A program made the translations under genes and the position numbers. Shown here in pieces: positions 15,791-25,500 of a DNA stretch of 43,411 bases (within the stretch, counting starts at the first letter, position 1; each line of letters starts with the position of its first letter). The DNA is from Actinomycetota bacterium (GTDB lineage: Bacteria; Actinomycetota; Coriobacteriia; Anaerosomatales; UBA912), in NCBI GenBank assembly GCA_018334075.1, contig JAGXSC010000071.1:1-43411 (forward strand), read 5' to 3'. The notes under the pieces were generated by a model. That model made no database searches. It saw only the letters and a program-made list of their open reading frames with translations, and had not been told where the DNA came from.

Positions 15791-17104
15791 CTAGACCTTG
15801 AACTGTTTTACTGCCTCATGAAGCCTGGCAGCCATATCGGAAAGCTCCTGCGCAGCCGAGGCTATCTCCTCCATGCAGGCAGTCTGCTGCTCTGTGGCAG
15901 CGGCGGTTTCTTCCGCGGCAGCGGCATTCTGCTCGACGATAGCGGCGATATCATGCATCGAAGTATCCACCGCCGTGGTGCTGGAGACCTGATCCGACAT
16001 CGCTTTTGCAATCTGCTCGGCCAAAATCGCGGTGCGGGACACTACGTCGGTGATCTGCCGAAGCGCTTCGGCAGAACGTCCCACGACCTCGCTGCCGCTT
16101 TCCACCTCACGCGTGCCAAGCTCCATATACTTTACCGCGCGCGCGGTCTCTTCCTGCACTTCCTTGATAAGCTCACCAATCTGCTCGGCGGCCTTGCCCG
16201 AGCCCTCGGCCAACTTCCGAACCTCATCCGCAACGACCGAGAAGCCGCGACCTGATTCACCAGCCCGTGCAGCCTCAATCGCGGCATTTAGCGAGAGCAG
16301 ATTGGTTTGATCCGCTATCGAAGTTATCACGTCTACGATCGTGCCTATCTCGCTGCCGCGCTTACCGAGAATTTCGACTGACTCAGCCAGGATCTCAATG
16401 GCCTGCTGGACCTCACCTATCTTGACAATAGCCTCTTCGGTAGCCCTCTGCCCTGTAACGGAGACCCTCGCGGCCTCCTCACTCATCGCCGCCACCTCCT
16501 GAGCCTGGCGCGCAACAACATCTGTGGTCCTGCTGATAGTCTCCATGGAGTGGGTGGTTTCTTCGATCTTGTGGGACTGAAGCTCCGCGCCATGGGCGAT
16601 CTGCTGTACGGACGAAGATATCTCCATAGTCGAAGACGATATCTCCTCTGAGGATGCAGAAAGCTCATTGGATGCGGAGGAAACCGCCTCGGCGGATACG
16701 TAAACCTTGCCCGCGATGTCAGCCAGTGACTCAATCAGGTGGTTGCACTCTTCTGCGAGCAGTCCGATTTCATCTTTGCGCACAACTTCGACTCGTTGAC
16801 GGAGATCGCCCTTTCCTACTTCGACCATCACGCCACCGAGATCCCGCAACGGGGATAAAATACGCGACTTAAACTGCCATCGCCAAAGATACGTCCCCGG
16901 GACAGAAAGTATCATCATAAATATCGACCCAGCGACTATGATCGGAAGCATCTCCGAAAGGGTAAGCCCAAGCCACCACCAGGCGAATATAGCTGACAAG
17001 ATCAGCCCCGTCAGAACTGGAGGGCCGATAGTTGCCCATGTAAGCATGGTAAATGCTAGCGAAAGGCCCCCCTTGACTACGCTACTCCTGTGCTCTGCTG
17101 GCAT
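15791..17104 (-). CDS. methyl-accepting chemotaxis protein with HAMP domain, no external sensor
   Basis: 437 residues. Hydrophobic segments (about 15-48 and 52-74) lie next to each other with almost no outside loop. A HAMP domain (about 76-130: [20 protein letters not shown], then [17 protein letters not shown]) and a full signalling domain follow, with the tip at about [20 protein letters not shown]. It is the only receptor inside the che operon, so probably its dedicated input. With no outside domain it likely senses a membrane or cytoplasmic cue. ATG preceded by GAGGAGG. Confidence 0.94.
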   Translation of the reverse strand: MPAEHRSSVVKGGLSLAFTMLTWATIGPPVLTGLILSAIFAWWWLGLTLSEMLPIIVAGSIFMMILSVPGTYLWRWQFKSRILSPLRDLGGVMVEVGKGDLRQRVEVVRKDEIGLLAEECNHLIESLADIAGKVYVSAEAVSSASNELSASSEEISSSTMEISSSVQQIAHGAELQSHKIEETTHSMETISRTTDVVARQAQEVAAMSEEAARVSVTGQRATEEAIVKIGEVQQAIEILAESVEILGKRGSEIGTIVDVITSIADQTNLLSLNAAIEAARAGESGRGFSVVADEVRKLAEGSGKAAEQIGELIKEVQEETARAVKYMELGTREVESGSEVVGRSAEALRQITDVVSRTAILAEQIAKAMSDQVSSTTAVDTSMHDIAAIVEQNAAAAEETAAATEQQTACMEEIASAAQELSDMAARLHEAVKQFKV

Positions 17105-17165
17105 AAGCGTTGAACCTCCTCAATCCGAAAATTTCACACTCGCTCCCCTTTGAGCGCACACAAAA

Positions 17166-18008
17166 TCAAAAGTTACTTGGCTTGCGATAGATCCTCTCTT
17201 TGCCATTGACGAGAAGAAACTCGCTTGTCATTGATGCGCTCATCTTCTCACTTCTCCCAAGGACAAGATACCCCCCTCGCGAGAGAGCTGACCAGAAACT
17301 CTTCAGGACTTTCTCCTGCTGCTCCTTATCGAAGTATATAAATACATTGCGACAGAAGATAACATCGACCATGCTGACTGGCTTGTCGGTGAAAAGATTC
17401 ATCTGACGAAACTTCACGTGCTTTTTCACTTCAGGGTTGATCTGAAATCTATCACCGTCCACTTGCAGATATTTTACCTGAAGGCGCTTGGGAATGTGCG
17501 ACAGTTTGGCAGTGGCGTACGTCGCCTGCTTGGCAGTCGCAAGGGCATTGGGATCCAGGTCCGTCCCGAATATAGTGAAGTTCAGGTTGGCGTCTTTATT
17601 GCGTAGGGCCTCCATAAACGACATTGCCAACGAGTAGGGCTCTTCTCCTGTGGCGCAACCAGCAGACCAAACACGCACTATCCTATTTCGCGACCTGATC
17701 TTATCCTCAATAAGCGAGGGCAATATTTTTGTGTTGAAGGCTTCATAAACCACCGGGTCGCGAAAGAAATCCGTGACATTTATGGTAAGGGTATCCATGA
17801 GCTTCGCATACTCATCCGGATGGCTGGTCAGATGGCTCGCGTACTGCCTGTATGAGTGCAAGCGCAGCATCCGCATTCGCGCGGTTATGCGCCGCTCTAC
17901 GTATGCTCGCCGATATGGCTGGAGGTCTATGCCCCCATCTTTGTTGATCTTCTTGAGCAGTTGGTCGATGTTGCCTCGATAGACCTGCTCGGCTCGCAAT
18001 CGCTCCAC
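17166..18008 (-). CDS. cheR: CheR receptor methyltransferase
   Basis: 280 residues. An N-terminal helical CheR domain (about 1-80) is followed by an S-adenosylmethionine methyltransferase domain: VWSAGCATGEEPYSLAM (SAM loop), FTIFGTDLDPNAL, and FCRNVFIYFDKEQQEKVL, all CheR signatures. It methylates receptor glutamates, opposing CheB. First gene of the operon; GTG start with GAGGAGG four bases upstream. Confidence 0.97.
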   Translation of the reverse strand: MERLRAEQVYRGNIDQLLKKINKDGGIDLQPYRRAYVERRITARMRMLRLHSYRQYASHLTSHPDEYAKLMDTLTINVTDFFRDPVVYEAFNTKILPSLIEDKIRSRNRIVRVWSAGCATGEEPYSLAMSFMEALRNKDANLNFTIFGTDLDPNALATAKQATYATAKLSHIPKRLQVKYLQVDGDRFQINPEVKKHVKFRQMNLFTDKPVSMVDVIFCRNVFIYFDKEQQEKVLKSFWSALSRGGYLVLGRSEKMSASMTSEFLLVNGKERIYRKPSNF

Positions 18009-18021
18009 AAAGCCTCCTCTT

Positions 18022-18060
18022 GCGACATTCTTTGTATTGCATAGTAAAATAATCCAACAA
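18022..18060. promoter_or_regulatory. divergent promoter region between cheR and the L,D-transpeptidase gene
   Basis: The 69-base gap separates divergent genes. Plus strand: GCGACA (18022-18027), 17 bases, TAAAAT (18045-18050), toward the transpeptidase. Minus strand: TTGTTG (18055-18060), 18 bases, TACAAA (18031-18036), toward cheR. The two overlap, so only one could be used at a time on a molecule. Sigma-A-type matches only. Confidence 0.4.
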
Positions 18061-18077
18061 ACTGAAAGGAACGCAGT

Positions 18078-19115
18078 ATGAGCGCTGATAATCCTGCATT
18101 GCGCCTGTTGGCTGTCGTGCTGTCAGTTCTTTTGCTCGGGATGTCGGCCAGCGTGGCACTGGCTATTGCCGAAGACTATACCAGTCAGCGGGTAGTGCCG
18201 GAAAACACCTGGCTTTTCGATGGAACACCAATATCGGGGCTGACCAGAGAACAGGCCAGCCAGGCCATAGCGCAACGAATGGGACCCGCAGGCAGGCCGA
18301 TAACCATACACAGTCCGAAGGGGGCCTACAGAGCGAGCCTCACTGACGTCGTCAACACCGATATCGAGGCGATGCTTGACGCAGCGTGGGATCCGACGCT
18401 CTCAAAAACGCTGGCCGAGCGATTGCTGGTCGGCGCTACCGGCGATCATCCCGCAAACACTATTCTGCCAGTCCTCGAGGTAGATGAAGCTAGACTTGAA
18501 GGGGATGTACGAAGAGCTGCGGCGCGCATAGATACCCCACCCGTGAACGCAGCTATCTTCATTGAGAATGGCAAGATAGTTAAGCGCAACGCCGAGAGCG
18601 GGCTTGAGGTCGACGTCGCCGAAAGCGTCGAAAATATCTCCCGGATTTTACTGACAGGCGTAAAGAGGGCGCCTTTGGTTGTCGATACGGTAACTCCCAA
18701 AATCGAGGATTCGGATCTCGGCGATACGATCGTTGTCAGATTATCCGAGCGAAGGCTCTACCTCTATGACGGCATGGAGCTCGAGGAGACCTACCGGGTA
18801 GCCATCGGAGCCCCGGGGCACTCCACTCCTCGCGGAACATGGGAAATCACCCGCAAGCGGCACATGCCGACCTGGAGAAACCCCGGAAGCGAGTGGGCCC
18901 GTGAAATGCCCGCGGTAATCCCCCCGGGAGCGAACAACCCGCTGGGCACCCGAGCGCTTGACCTAAGCGCTAACTTAATACGTATCCATGGGACGACAAA
19001 AAATTACTCGATAGGAACAGCGGCAAGTCGCGGATGCCTCAGAATGCACCGTTGGGACGTCGAAGACCTTTTCGAGCGAGTCGAGGTCGGTACCCCGGTC
19101 CTCATCGTGCGTTAG
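18078..19115 (+). CDS. secreted or membrane-anchored L,D-transpeptidase (YkuD)
   Basis: 345 residues. N-terminal hydrophobic segment (about 8-32) is a signal peptide or anchor. A middle region (about 45-205) resembles the PG4-type domain found before YkuD domains. The C-terminal YkuD domain (about 218-344) has the catalytic signature RIHGTT followed by SRGCLRM, with His and Cys in the HG-x-SxGCxR(M/L) pattern. These enzymes make 3-3 cross-links in peptidoglycan or attach proteins to it. ATG with AAAGGAA upstream. Divergent from the che operon and convergent with the 14-haem cytochrome gene. Confidence 0.94.
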   Translation: MSADNPALRLLAVVLSVLLLGMSASVALAIAEDYTSQRVVPENTWLFDGTPISGLTREQASQAIAQRMGPAGRPITIHSPKGAYRASLTDVVNTDIEAMLDAAWDPTLSKTLAERLLVGATGDHPANTILPVLEVDEARLEGDVRRAAARIDTPPVNAAIFIENGKIVKRNAESGLEVDVAESVENISRILLTGVKRAPLVVDTVTPKIEDSDLGDTIVVRLSERRLYLYDGMELEETYRVAIGAPGHSTPRGTWEITRKRHMPTWRNPGSEWAREMPAVIPPGANNPLGTRALDLSANLIRIHGTTKNYSIGTAASRGCLRMHRWDVEDLFERVEVGTPVLIVR

Positions 19116-19160
19116 TCGATACGCTGTGCGCATTGCGCCGCCCGAAACCCATTGCGAAGA

Positions 19161-22100
19161 TCAGCGAGAGTAGCTTCTGATCCCGCCAGCATGGCACTGG
19201 GTCGAACACGTGCCGCCCGCGGGCGAATCGCTCCAACCCAGCCCGTGCCGAATCAGATGCTCATTCACGCGCGATCCGTGCGACACATGACAGCTGGCGC
19301 ATGAAAGCCCGGCGTCATTGACGTGCAACCTGTGCAATCTCGGCTCGACCAGAGTCGCGCCACGGAAGTTGCTCGTCGACTCCGGCAACAGATCCTCGGC
19401 GCCCGTGAAATACACGGTGTACCTATGGCAGCTATAGCACAACTTGGTCTCCTCGGCGGAAGGAACGCCCAGATACGGCCTGCCGAGCAACGGCGCGGTG
19501 CTACTGTAATGCGGGCCGGCAGGCTGGGCAGGATCGCTGTTTCCATGACAATCCACACAGTGCAGAACTGAGGAAGTCGTCCACGCGGGAGTGGCAGGCA
19601 CAAAGGAGCCTGTAGTGTTTTCGGCGCGGGAAGTGCCGGCCGCGATCGGGTGAAACGACGGATTGTGGATGTTGAATTGCATCGCAACATCATCGGGGCC
19701 GCCGGGGGCGCGGTTCCATCCGGAGTGGCACTCGAAGCAGACTTCGTGCTCGTAGGCGACACCTTGGCGTTGCGTGTAAGTTATCGTCGAGGTCGAGGTA
19801 AACTCGGTCCTCACACCCCAGACCCCCTTCAGGCGTCCGTAGACTTCAGGCGCTACAGCGGCAGCCGGAGACGGGGTGCTTGTCGCCTCATGCGCGCTGT
19901 GGCAATCCGCACACTCGACATGCAGTTCAAAAGGAGCGGTCTCGGTCGATACGTGCGCGGTGACAAGCGCGGCAGGATCACGGGATACCGACACCGGGTG
20001 TCTCGAAGCACCCAAGCCGCCCAGGTCGACAAGCGCGATCGCCGGAGTGTTTCCGGCCTTCTCCGCTCCCCCGCCACTGTATGTCTCGGGAGGCGTCAAG
20101 CCAGTGCCGGCGGCATTGATGCCAAACACCTGAACCGAAGGTGGAACCTGGTTGTCCGTCCTCGCAAGTCCCCAGGAACCGGCATTGCCAACCACCAGTT
20201 CGAGGCGTCCATCCGGTGCCGAGTCAACATCGCCATGCGCCAGCGCGGCCGACCCGAAATGAAGCCCTGTGTCGTATGCGAGCGGTGGGCTAGTCAGGCC
20301 AGAGGTGGCATGCCTCTCAAACACGTTGATCGAGCTCATGCCTGCGTTGTTGCGCAAGGCCAAAACGGTCTCGGTGCCGGCAACTGCCGGAAGTACGTCA
20401 GCAATGAGGGTGTCCCACCCGCGGGCATCCGGGGCGCCAGAGTGTGGGTACGAACCCACCAAGCCTGTAGATGGACTGAATACCGAAACGCCGTAGGTCG
20501 CCTCCAGTGAGTTCGCGATCGCTATCTCGTTTCCGGGCGTGGCCGCGCTGGCATCTCCGATGCTCGGGCCTCTCGGACCGCCAAGTACGCCATCGGCAGC
20601 GACGTAATGACGCACCGGCAGGGTACCCAGTGTTCCGGGGGACAAGATCGATTCGGTGAAAACGCTTAGCGATGGCCCACTTAGTGCAGTGATAACGATG
20701 TCGTCCCTATCGGCGCGAGTTAGGCGTCCGACAGTAAGCCCGGACGCATTATCGTCCAGGGCAATACCGCCTACGACCTCCTGCAAGGTGTCAGTCGCGG
20801 CGTCCCAGCGATAAACCCAAAGCGAGCTGTTCGCCGTGGCCTCGGCGGAACGTGAAACGACGAGTACTTCCGGCCTGCCCGAGCCGTCGAGCAGCACATC
20901 ACCGATCGCTACAAGTGTAGGAGTGGTTGTTATCGAATATGTCGAGACGATCACCCCGGCAAGCGGATCCGGTGTTGCGACAGCCAGCCGTCTAGCGACG
21001 GAGTCGGCGACGATGAGCTGATTGATCCCCAATCCCCTGATGTCGCCGGCGGCCATGTCCGCAGCCACACCTGGAAGGTCATACTCCCGCGGGCCGACCA
21101 GATCGAATGGCAATGGACCTGTAGTCTCCTGCGAGTAAAGCGCCAGCCGGTCAAAGACCTCCGGGTTTCGTCCCGCGTTATATGCGACGGCCACCTCCAA
21201 TTTGGGGCTGGCGGCCACGGGGAACTTGAATTGAGCCAGATCAGCCGCCGCGGCGGCCACAGGAGAACCACTCGAATGGCATGAATCGCAAAGGGCTCGC
21301 CCAGGGGCTTCGAGAAGCCTGGGAACGGTTTGCCCTGTCGAAAGCGGACGGCCCATCGGCGCGTGACAGCTCTGGCATTCACCGACGGTACGACTGGAGT
21401 CCGCGGACGGCCACTCACCTGCGATCGTTATCGTCGCCGGTGACATTGCATGGCCGGAGAATTCATACCGGGCACGCCCAGGATAGGTAGCCTGGCCGCC
21501 GGCATGACAGACGAAGCAAAGGGTGCGGTTGTTCTCCGAGATCGTCTGGGTCGCGGGCGCCGCGGGTGGAAGAAGGGTGGTCCTGATGAGGGGTGCGATC
21601 TCCGAGCCATGGGAAGCGTGGCAGTTCGAGCAGGTCACACCGGTACCCGAGGCCGGAGCGGTCATCTCGGCGGAATGTGCCGTCCTTCGCCAGACCTCGA
21701 TTCCGCTCCACCGGCTTCCGGGGCGAATGACGTGGCAGGCGGCGCAAAACTCGTCGCCCGCGTTTATCGTGGCCGTGCTGCCTTCACTGGCGACCACGCT
21801 CAACAAGGCCGGGAAAGGATCGCCCGCCGCCGTGCGCTCGCTACCGTGACTGTCATGACATGAGCTGCACCTTTTTGGCGAAGGCCCGAAGTCAGACGGA
21901 GACGGCGCGATCGAGTGCGCAGAGGAAGAAATGAACGCCGACTGGACGTCGACCTCCGACCCAAGGGCATCTAACCCGTGGCACGAAAAGCAGAGTTGTG
22001 TGTCTGCCGCGCCTGTGTATGCGCCGACTATTAGTGCAGTTCTAGTGGTATCCCAGGGGCGAGCGGGTACAGTTCTCGTAATGTCACTGGCCGCCGTATG

Positions 22101-22289
22101 GGCTCGGTGGCAAATCGCACAAGCGTCAGTCTCCAATTCGGTGGGCACGTGAGGAGGCAGCATGCTTGCCTCGGCCAATCCTGGGCCAACGAGGAGCATG
22201 GATAATAAGACGCCGGCGAAGAGGCCGGCGGCCAAAATGCTTTGTACTTCTACCTTACCCCAACGCACGACCGGACACCGTCGCATCAT
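19161..22289 (-). CDS. large secreted cytochrome c, 14 haem motifs flanking a beta-propeller-like domain
   Basis: About 1042 residues from the ATG at 22289 (AGGA eight bases upstream; a GTG two codons earlier is possible). Signal peptide at about 14-42. The N-terminal block (to about residue 340) has eight CxxCH motifs, including CAICH, CFSCH, CSSCH, CAACH, CSNCH, CFVCH, CQSCH and CDSCH. The middle (about 350-790) has no haem sites and carries FG-GAP/VCBS-like repeats such as GDVLLDGSGRPEVLVVSRS. The C-terminal block has CADCH, CFECH, CVDCH, CYSCH and CASCH plus a final C-x3-CH (CSTQCH). Doubled CxxCH-x-HGS patterns suit a surface electron conduit. It is the last gene of the formate dehydrogenase cluster. 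Electron partner unknown. Confidence 0.9.
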   Translation of the reverse strand: MMRRCPVVRWGKVEVQSILAAGLFAGVLLSMLLVGPGLAEASMLPPHVPTELETDACAICHRAHTAASDITRTVPARPWDTTRTALIVGAYTGAADTQLCFSCHGLDALGSEVDVQSAFISSSAHSIAPSPSDFGPSPKRCSSCHDSHGSERTAAGDPFPALLSVVASEGSTATINAGDEFCAACHVIRPGSRWSGIEVWRRTAHSAEMTAPASGTGVTCSNCHASHGSEIAPLIRTTLLPPAAPATQTISENNRTLCFVCHAGGQATYPGRARYEFSGHAMSPATITIAGEWPSADSSRTVGECQSCHAPMGRPLSTGQTVPRLLEAPGRALCDSCHSSGSPVAAAAADLAQFKFPVAASPKLEVAVAYNAGRNPEVFDRLALYSQETTGPLPFDLVGPREYDLPGVAADMAAGDIRGLGINQLIVADSVARRLAVATPDPLAGVIVSTYSITTTPTLVAIGDVLLDGSGRPEVLVVSRSAEATANSSLWVYRWDAATDTLQEVVGGIALDDNASGLTVGRLTRADRDDIVITALSGPSLSVFTESILSPGTLGTLPVRHYVAADGVLGGPRGPSIGDASAATPGNEIAIANSLEATYGVSVFSPSTGLVGSYPHSGAPDARGWDTLIADVLPAVAGTETVLALRNNAGMSSINVFERHATSGLTSPPLAYDTGLHFGSAALAHGDVDSAPDGRLELVVGNAGSWGLARTDNQVPPSVQVFGINAAGTGLTPPETYSGGGAEKAGNTPAIALVDLGGLGASRHPVSVSRDPAALVTAHVSTETAPFELHVECADCHSAHEATSTPSPAAAVAPEVYGRLKGVWGVRTEFTSTSTITYTQRQGVAYEHEVCFECHSGWNRAPGGPDDVAMQFNIHNPSFHPIAAGTSRAENTTGSFVPATPAWTTSSVLHCVDCHGNSDPAQPAGPHYSSTAPLLGRPYLGVPSAEETKLCYSCHRYTVYFTGAEDLLPESTSNFRGATLVEPRLHRLHVNDAGLSCASCHVSHGSRVNEHLIRHGLGWSDSPAGGTCSTQCHAGGIRSYSR

Positions 22290-22349
22290 CCGCACCGTCC
22301 TGTTGTGATCAATCGCGCTAAAAGCACCGGTTTACAGGTTATGATTCTA

Positions 22350-24422
22350 TCACGGCGAGGCGGCACTGACAGCCTGCTCGCGAACATGTTCTGTAAGAAC
22401 CATTTCTCCTCCTATAAGCCGGATCTCTTTGATTTTGCCGACATTGCGGTGAAGCACTGTGCGGGCATCTTCGTGCAGTACGGAGCTTTCGGTCAGAAGC
22501 AACACCGATCCCGTATGACCCTGCAGGACACCACCTGCGAGCGCGTCCGGAAAATCACGGCCAGTCGCTAGCGCCACTCTAGAGATGGAAAGTCCCTCAC
22601 CCAAAGAGTGCTCCGCTATTGCTCGAGCTGTGGCAAACCGATCATCTCCCCCCAAGCGACCTGCGACCTCAATGTTCGCGCCATTGATTCGCGATTCGGT
22701 CACTCCGCTCACGACGCCTGTTCCTCCGAGAAGATAGACTCTGCGCACACCGGCTTTTTTCATCTCTAAAATCGTGGTCGAGGAAATTCCGGTGTTTGGG
22801 GCCAGGTATATCGGAACTCCCCGCGCCGCCGCCAGAGGCGCCGCGGCAAGCGCGTCAGGGAAGTTTAGTCCCGTCGCGACGAATGCAGTGCCATCCCAAG
22901 GCGTACTCCGTGGGGGCGAAACCGTTGCCGAGGCGATCTGATGCGTAGTCTCATATCGATTCACCCCACCCAAGCGCCGGACATTATCCCATCCTAGCAG
23001 TCTTATTAGCGTATCTCTCACGCTATCGGAAACCGCGCCCGAACCCCCTACGATGATCGCCCTGTCAGCTTTAAGCTGCCCGATATACGTAGCGACCTCT
23101 ACCGGCAAAGAAGCCGGTTCGGTGAGCAAAAGCGGCGCGTCCAGCGCGCCGGCCAGCCCGGAGGCCGCGAGCGCATCGGGCCAGTTCCTGCCGGATGCGA
23201 TGATCACCGTCCTTCGCCCGTCGGGCCCCGGGTTCATCTCGGATGAACCAAAAGTCACCTTCGCCGCCTCTATTGCTGTCAGAAAACGGTCTCGCCCAGA
23301 CACTCTTAGAGGCAAAGGCGGCTGCGGCGCAGGTGGGGCGCTCCAGGTCAATCCCCCGTCACTTGTCCGAAAAATATGACCGCTATTTCCAACCGCCACA
23401 GCGGTATTACTGTCGATCGCGTATACATCTTCGAAGTTCACATGAGCAAGCAAAGGCTGTGTCGTCGTCCAGCTCAGCCCGGCGTCCGGCGTCCTTAGAA
23501 TGACCCCGCCGGATCCCACTGCAAAGCCGCTCGTACCACCACGGACGATAGAGACTGCCCTGAGGTCCGAGAAGGTCCCCGACCCGGACGGCTCCCATGT
23601 GGCACCTCCGTCTACAGTACGCCGAATCCTGCCCTGAGCACCGACGGCGACTCCGCGGCTCTCATCACTAAAAGACAAGTCGTAGAAGGGCAGGGATCCT
23701 CCCGCGAAACTTTGTTCGGACCAGTTCCCGCCATCAAACCGCCAAACCACAGCCCTGTGAGGTTCCCGCAGGAAATCGATACCAACGGCCCACACCCGGC
23801 TCGGAGTGACAGCATCGATACCGTAAAAGACTCCAAGCCCATCTTTCGGAAACGGATCAGCGTCCGGTGGTGGATCGTAAGAGCCAGCCAGCAACACGGC
23901 CGGCCCCCAATCGCCATGGCCGTTTCGGCTTTCCCAAACCGCCGGCTGTATTTCTTGCGCTCCTCCAACGGCCATGATTGTCGATGTCCCGGCTACCGCG
24001 AGGTCATATATCGTTTCCGCCACATAAAACCCGCCGGCCAGATCGGTCGAAACCGGGTTCCAGGATTCGCCGGAATTGGTCGTCGCAAAAACCGCGCCGG
24101 CGAAAGTCACCGCCCAGCCCGCAGACGCATCACGAAATCCTATGCCGGTAATGTTATGGTCTGGGGCTTGATGAACCAATCGCCAGCTCAAGCCGCCATC
24201 GACCGTTTTCAATATCGTGCCCGATTCGCCCGCCGCAAACCCTGTCGTGGGATCCACGAACGTCACGGTGTTCAGTTTGGCATCTACTGTACCGGAATCC
24301 ACCGTCCATACCGCGCGGGCATAATCCGGTGGCGTCGCAAATACGCAAGCGGCGAAAACAATCGCCAGCACAAGCAATGGTGTCGCTAAATATCTCCTGA
24401 AGTTATGAGTGAGTCCTGGCAT
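22350..24422 (-). CDS. surface protein: YCF48/BNR-type propeller plus three cell-wall-binding repeats (CWB2)
   Basis: 690 residues from the ATG at 24422 (GGAGAAG eight bases upstream); an in-frame ATG at 24488 would overlap the previous gene. A signal peptide (LATPLLVLAIVFAACVFA) comes first. Residues about 40-365 form a beta-propeller with repeats like FVDPTTGFAAGESGTILKTV and TVDGGATWEPSG, the YCF48/photosynthesis-system-II-assembly or BNR type. The C-terminal 320 residues hold three CWB2 repeats (RVSGRDRF, RRLGGVNRYETT, RLGGDDRFATA, each with a W/FPDALA motif), which bind anionic wall polymers. It should sit in the wall outside the membrane. Its position between a lipoprotein and a 14-haem cytochrome suggests a scaffold for surface cytochromes (inference). 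Confidence 0.9.
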   Translation of the reverse strand: MPGLTHNFRRYLATPLLVLAIVFAACVFATPPDYARAVWTVDSGTVDAKLNTVTFVDPTTGFAAGESGTILKTVDGGLSWRLVHQAPDHNITGIGFRDASAGWAVTFAGAVFATTNSGESWNPVSTDLAGGFYVAETIYDLAVAGTSTIMAVGGAQEIQPAVWESRNGHGDWGPAVLLAGSYDPPPDADPFPKDGLGVFYGIDAVTPSRVWAVGIDFLREPHRAVVWRFDGGNWSEQSFAGGSLPFYDLSFSDESRGVAVGAQGRIRRTVDGGATWEPSGSGTFSDLRAVSIVRGGTSGFAVGSGGVILRTPDAGLSWTTTQPLLAHVNFEDVYAIDSNTAVAVGNSGHIFRTSDGGLTWSAPPAPQPPLPLRVSGRDRFLTAIEAAKVTFGSSEMNPGPDGRRTVIIASGRNWPDALAASGLAGALDAPLLLTEPASLPVEVATYIGQLKADRAIIVGGSGAVSDSVRDTLIRLLGWDNVRRLGGVNRYETTHQIASATVSPPRSTPWDGTAFVATGLNFPDALAAAPLAAARGVPIYLAPNTGISSTTILEMKKAGVRRVYLLGGTGVVSGVTESRINGANIEVAGRLGGDDRFATARAIAEHSLGEGLSISRVALATGRDFPDALAGGVLQGHTGSVLLLTESSVLHEDARTVLHRNVGKIKEIRLIGGEMVLTEHVREQAVSAASP

Positions 24423-24465
24423 CAATGCTCTTCTCCAGCGGTGGCGGCTTTCATCGGCAAACAGC

Positions 24466-25371
24466 TCACGGGGAAACGGCCTCGGCAAGCGAGATCAGTT
24501 GCGACTTGAGGGCGGTCCCATCGGCAGTCACACTCGTACCTTCAAGCGTGATAAGCAGGTCTCCCTGAACGAAAGAGACGATCGCATGCGATCCGTTCGC
24601 GCCAAAATACGCAGGATCGCCTTCGACTCTGAAAAGTTCGCCGCCCGTCGGATAGCTGGATCTCATCGAGGTTTCCATTCTTTTTCGCGCCGAGGCCGAA
24701 TCGTAGAACTTCTCCACCACTATGACCAACGCCCGAAACGAGTCCTGGGAGGTCGGCATATAGTGACGAGTGAGCACGAAAGCGTCCACGAGGAGTTGTT
24801 GCCCATTGAATCCCGGCAAAGTGTCCGGAACATAGGGAACAAGCCCGCCGAGAAAACCGGTCTGCCCGGGCGCGTTCGCATCCTCTCCAGGCTCCTGTGT
24901 CGCCGGAGGCGTCGCATCCGGCGCCGCAACCGGCGGTGGCGTAGCAGGTGTCCTGCCCGGAGAGCCTCCTGGCCTTACGGCTGTATCCGCCTGGGGAGTA
25001 TTGCCTGCTTCAACGTCAGCCAACTGCTGGGGGGCTCTACGATAGTTCGGGTCCAAGGCGACGATTTCCGCCAGCTTTTTCCTCGCGCCCTCAAGATCAC
25101 CAGCCCTAATCGACTTCTGGGCCTCGTCATACAAAGCGAAAAGTTTCCGGTGAAGATCGCAGGTCTCGACGCGAGTGGTTACCTTGTACTGCTCGACCTC
25201 ATCGGCAGGCACCTCTTTTTCCACGGTGGTGTCCGAGAGGATCTCGCCTTCGGTGCACAATACGATCTCACCGCTCAAGACAGTGACAGTCGGCTGATCC
25301 CTGCAACCTGCAAGATTCAGTACCGAGAATGCGAACATCAAGGCAAGCAGAAGCAGTGTGCCGCGCTTCAT
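24466..25371 (-). CDS. lipoprotein with a TPR-like helix pair, formate dehydrogenase cluster
   Basis: 301 residues. The signal peptide ends in the lipobox LNLAGC, so Cys23 is probably lipidated and the protein sits on the outer face of the membrane. A region at about 88-125 (AQKSIRAGDLEGARKKLAEI, LDPNYRRAPQQLADVEAG) looks like a tetratricopeptide pair. A Pro/Ala/Thr-rich linker (about 125-170) and an unrecognised C-terminal domain (about 180-300, GELFRVEGDPAYFG, ISLAEAVSP) follow. ATG with AAAGGAGG upstream. Function unknown; co-location suggests assembly or tethering of the cytochromes. Confidence 0.8.
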   Translation of the reverse strand: MKRGTLLLLALMFAFSVLNLAGCRDQPTVTVLSGEIVLCTEGEILSDTTVEKEVPADEVEQYKVTTRVETCDLHRKLFALYDEAQKSIRAGDLEGARKKLAEIVALDPNYRRAPQQLADVEAGNTPQADTAVRPGGSPGRTPATPPPVAAPDATPPATQEPGEDANAPGQTGFLGGLVPYVPDTLPGFNGQQLLVDAFVLTRHYMPTSQDSFRALVIVVEKFYDSASARKRMETSMRSSYPTGGELFRVEGDPAYFGANGSHAIVSFVQGDLLITLEGTSVTADGTALKSQLISLAEAVSP

Positions 25372-25426
25372 CCATGCCTCCTTTCGATCAGTTCGCGTCC
25401 TGAGTTACGTCACGGGAGCCTTGCCA

Positions 25427-25455
25427 AGGGGCCGGGTGAATACTCCCCGGCCCCT
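25427..25455. other. strong GC-rich inverted repeat between cytochrome and lipoprotein genes
   Basis: aggggccggg (25427-25436) and cccggcccct (25446-25455) form ten perfect pairs around a 9-base loop, in the 129-base gap between the 6-haem cytochrome stop and the lipoprotein start. There is no T-run on the minus-strand downstream side, so a classic intrinsic terminator is unlikely. It may stabilise the upstream mRNA end, cause partial termination, or set different expression for the fdh part and the surface-protein part. Confidence 0.55.
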
Positions 25456-25500
25456 CGAAAAGAATCGAACTCTTTCTTGCCTTTTATATAAATCCTTTAC

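Noticed and set aside
24409-25491. 360-codon plus-strand ORF
   Set aside because: Arg-rich shadow of the lipoprotein gene on the other strand; that gene has a lipobox, ribosome site and operon context.
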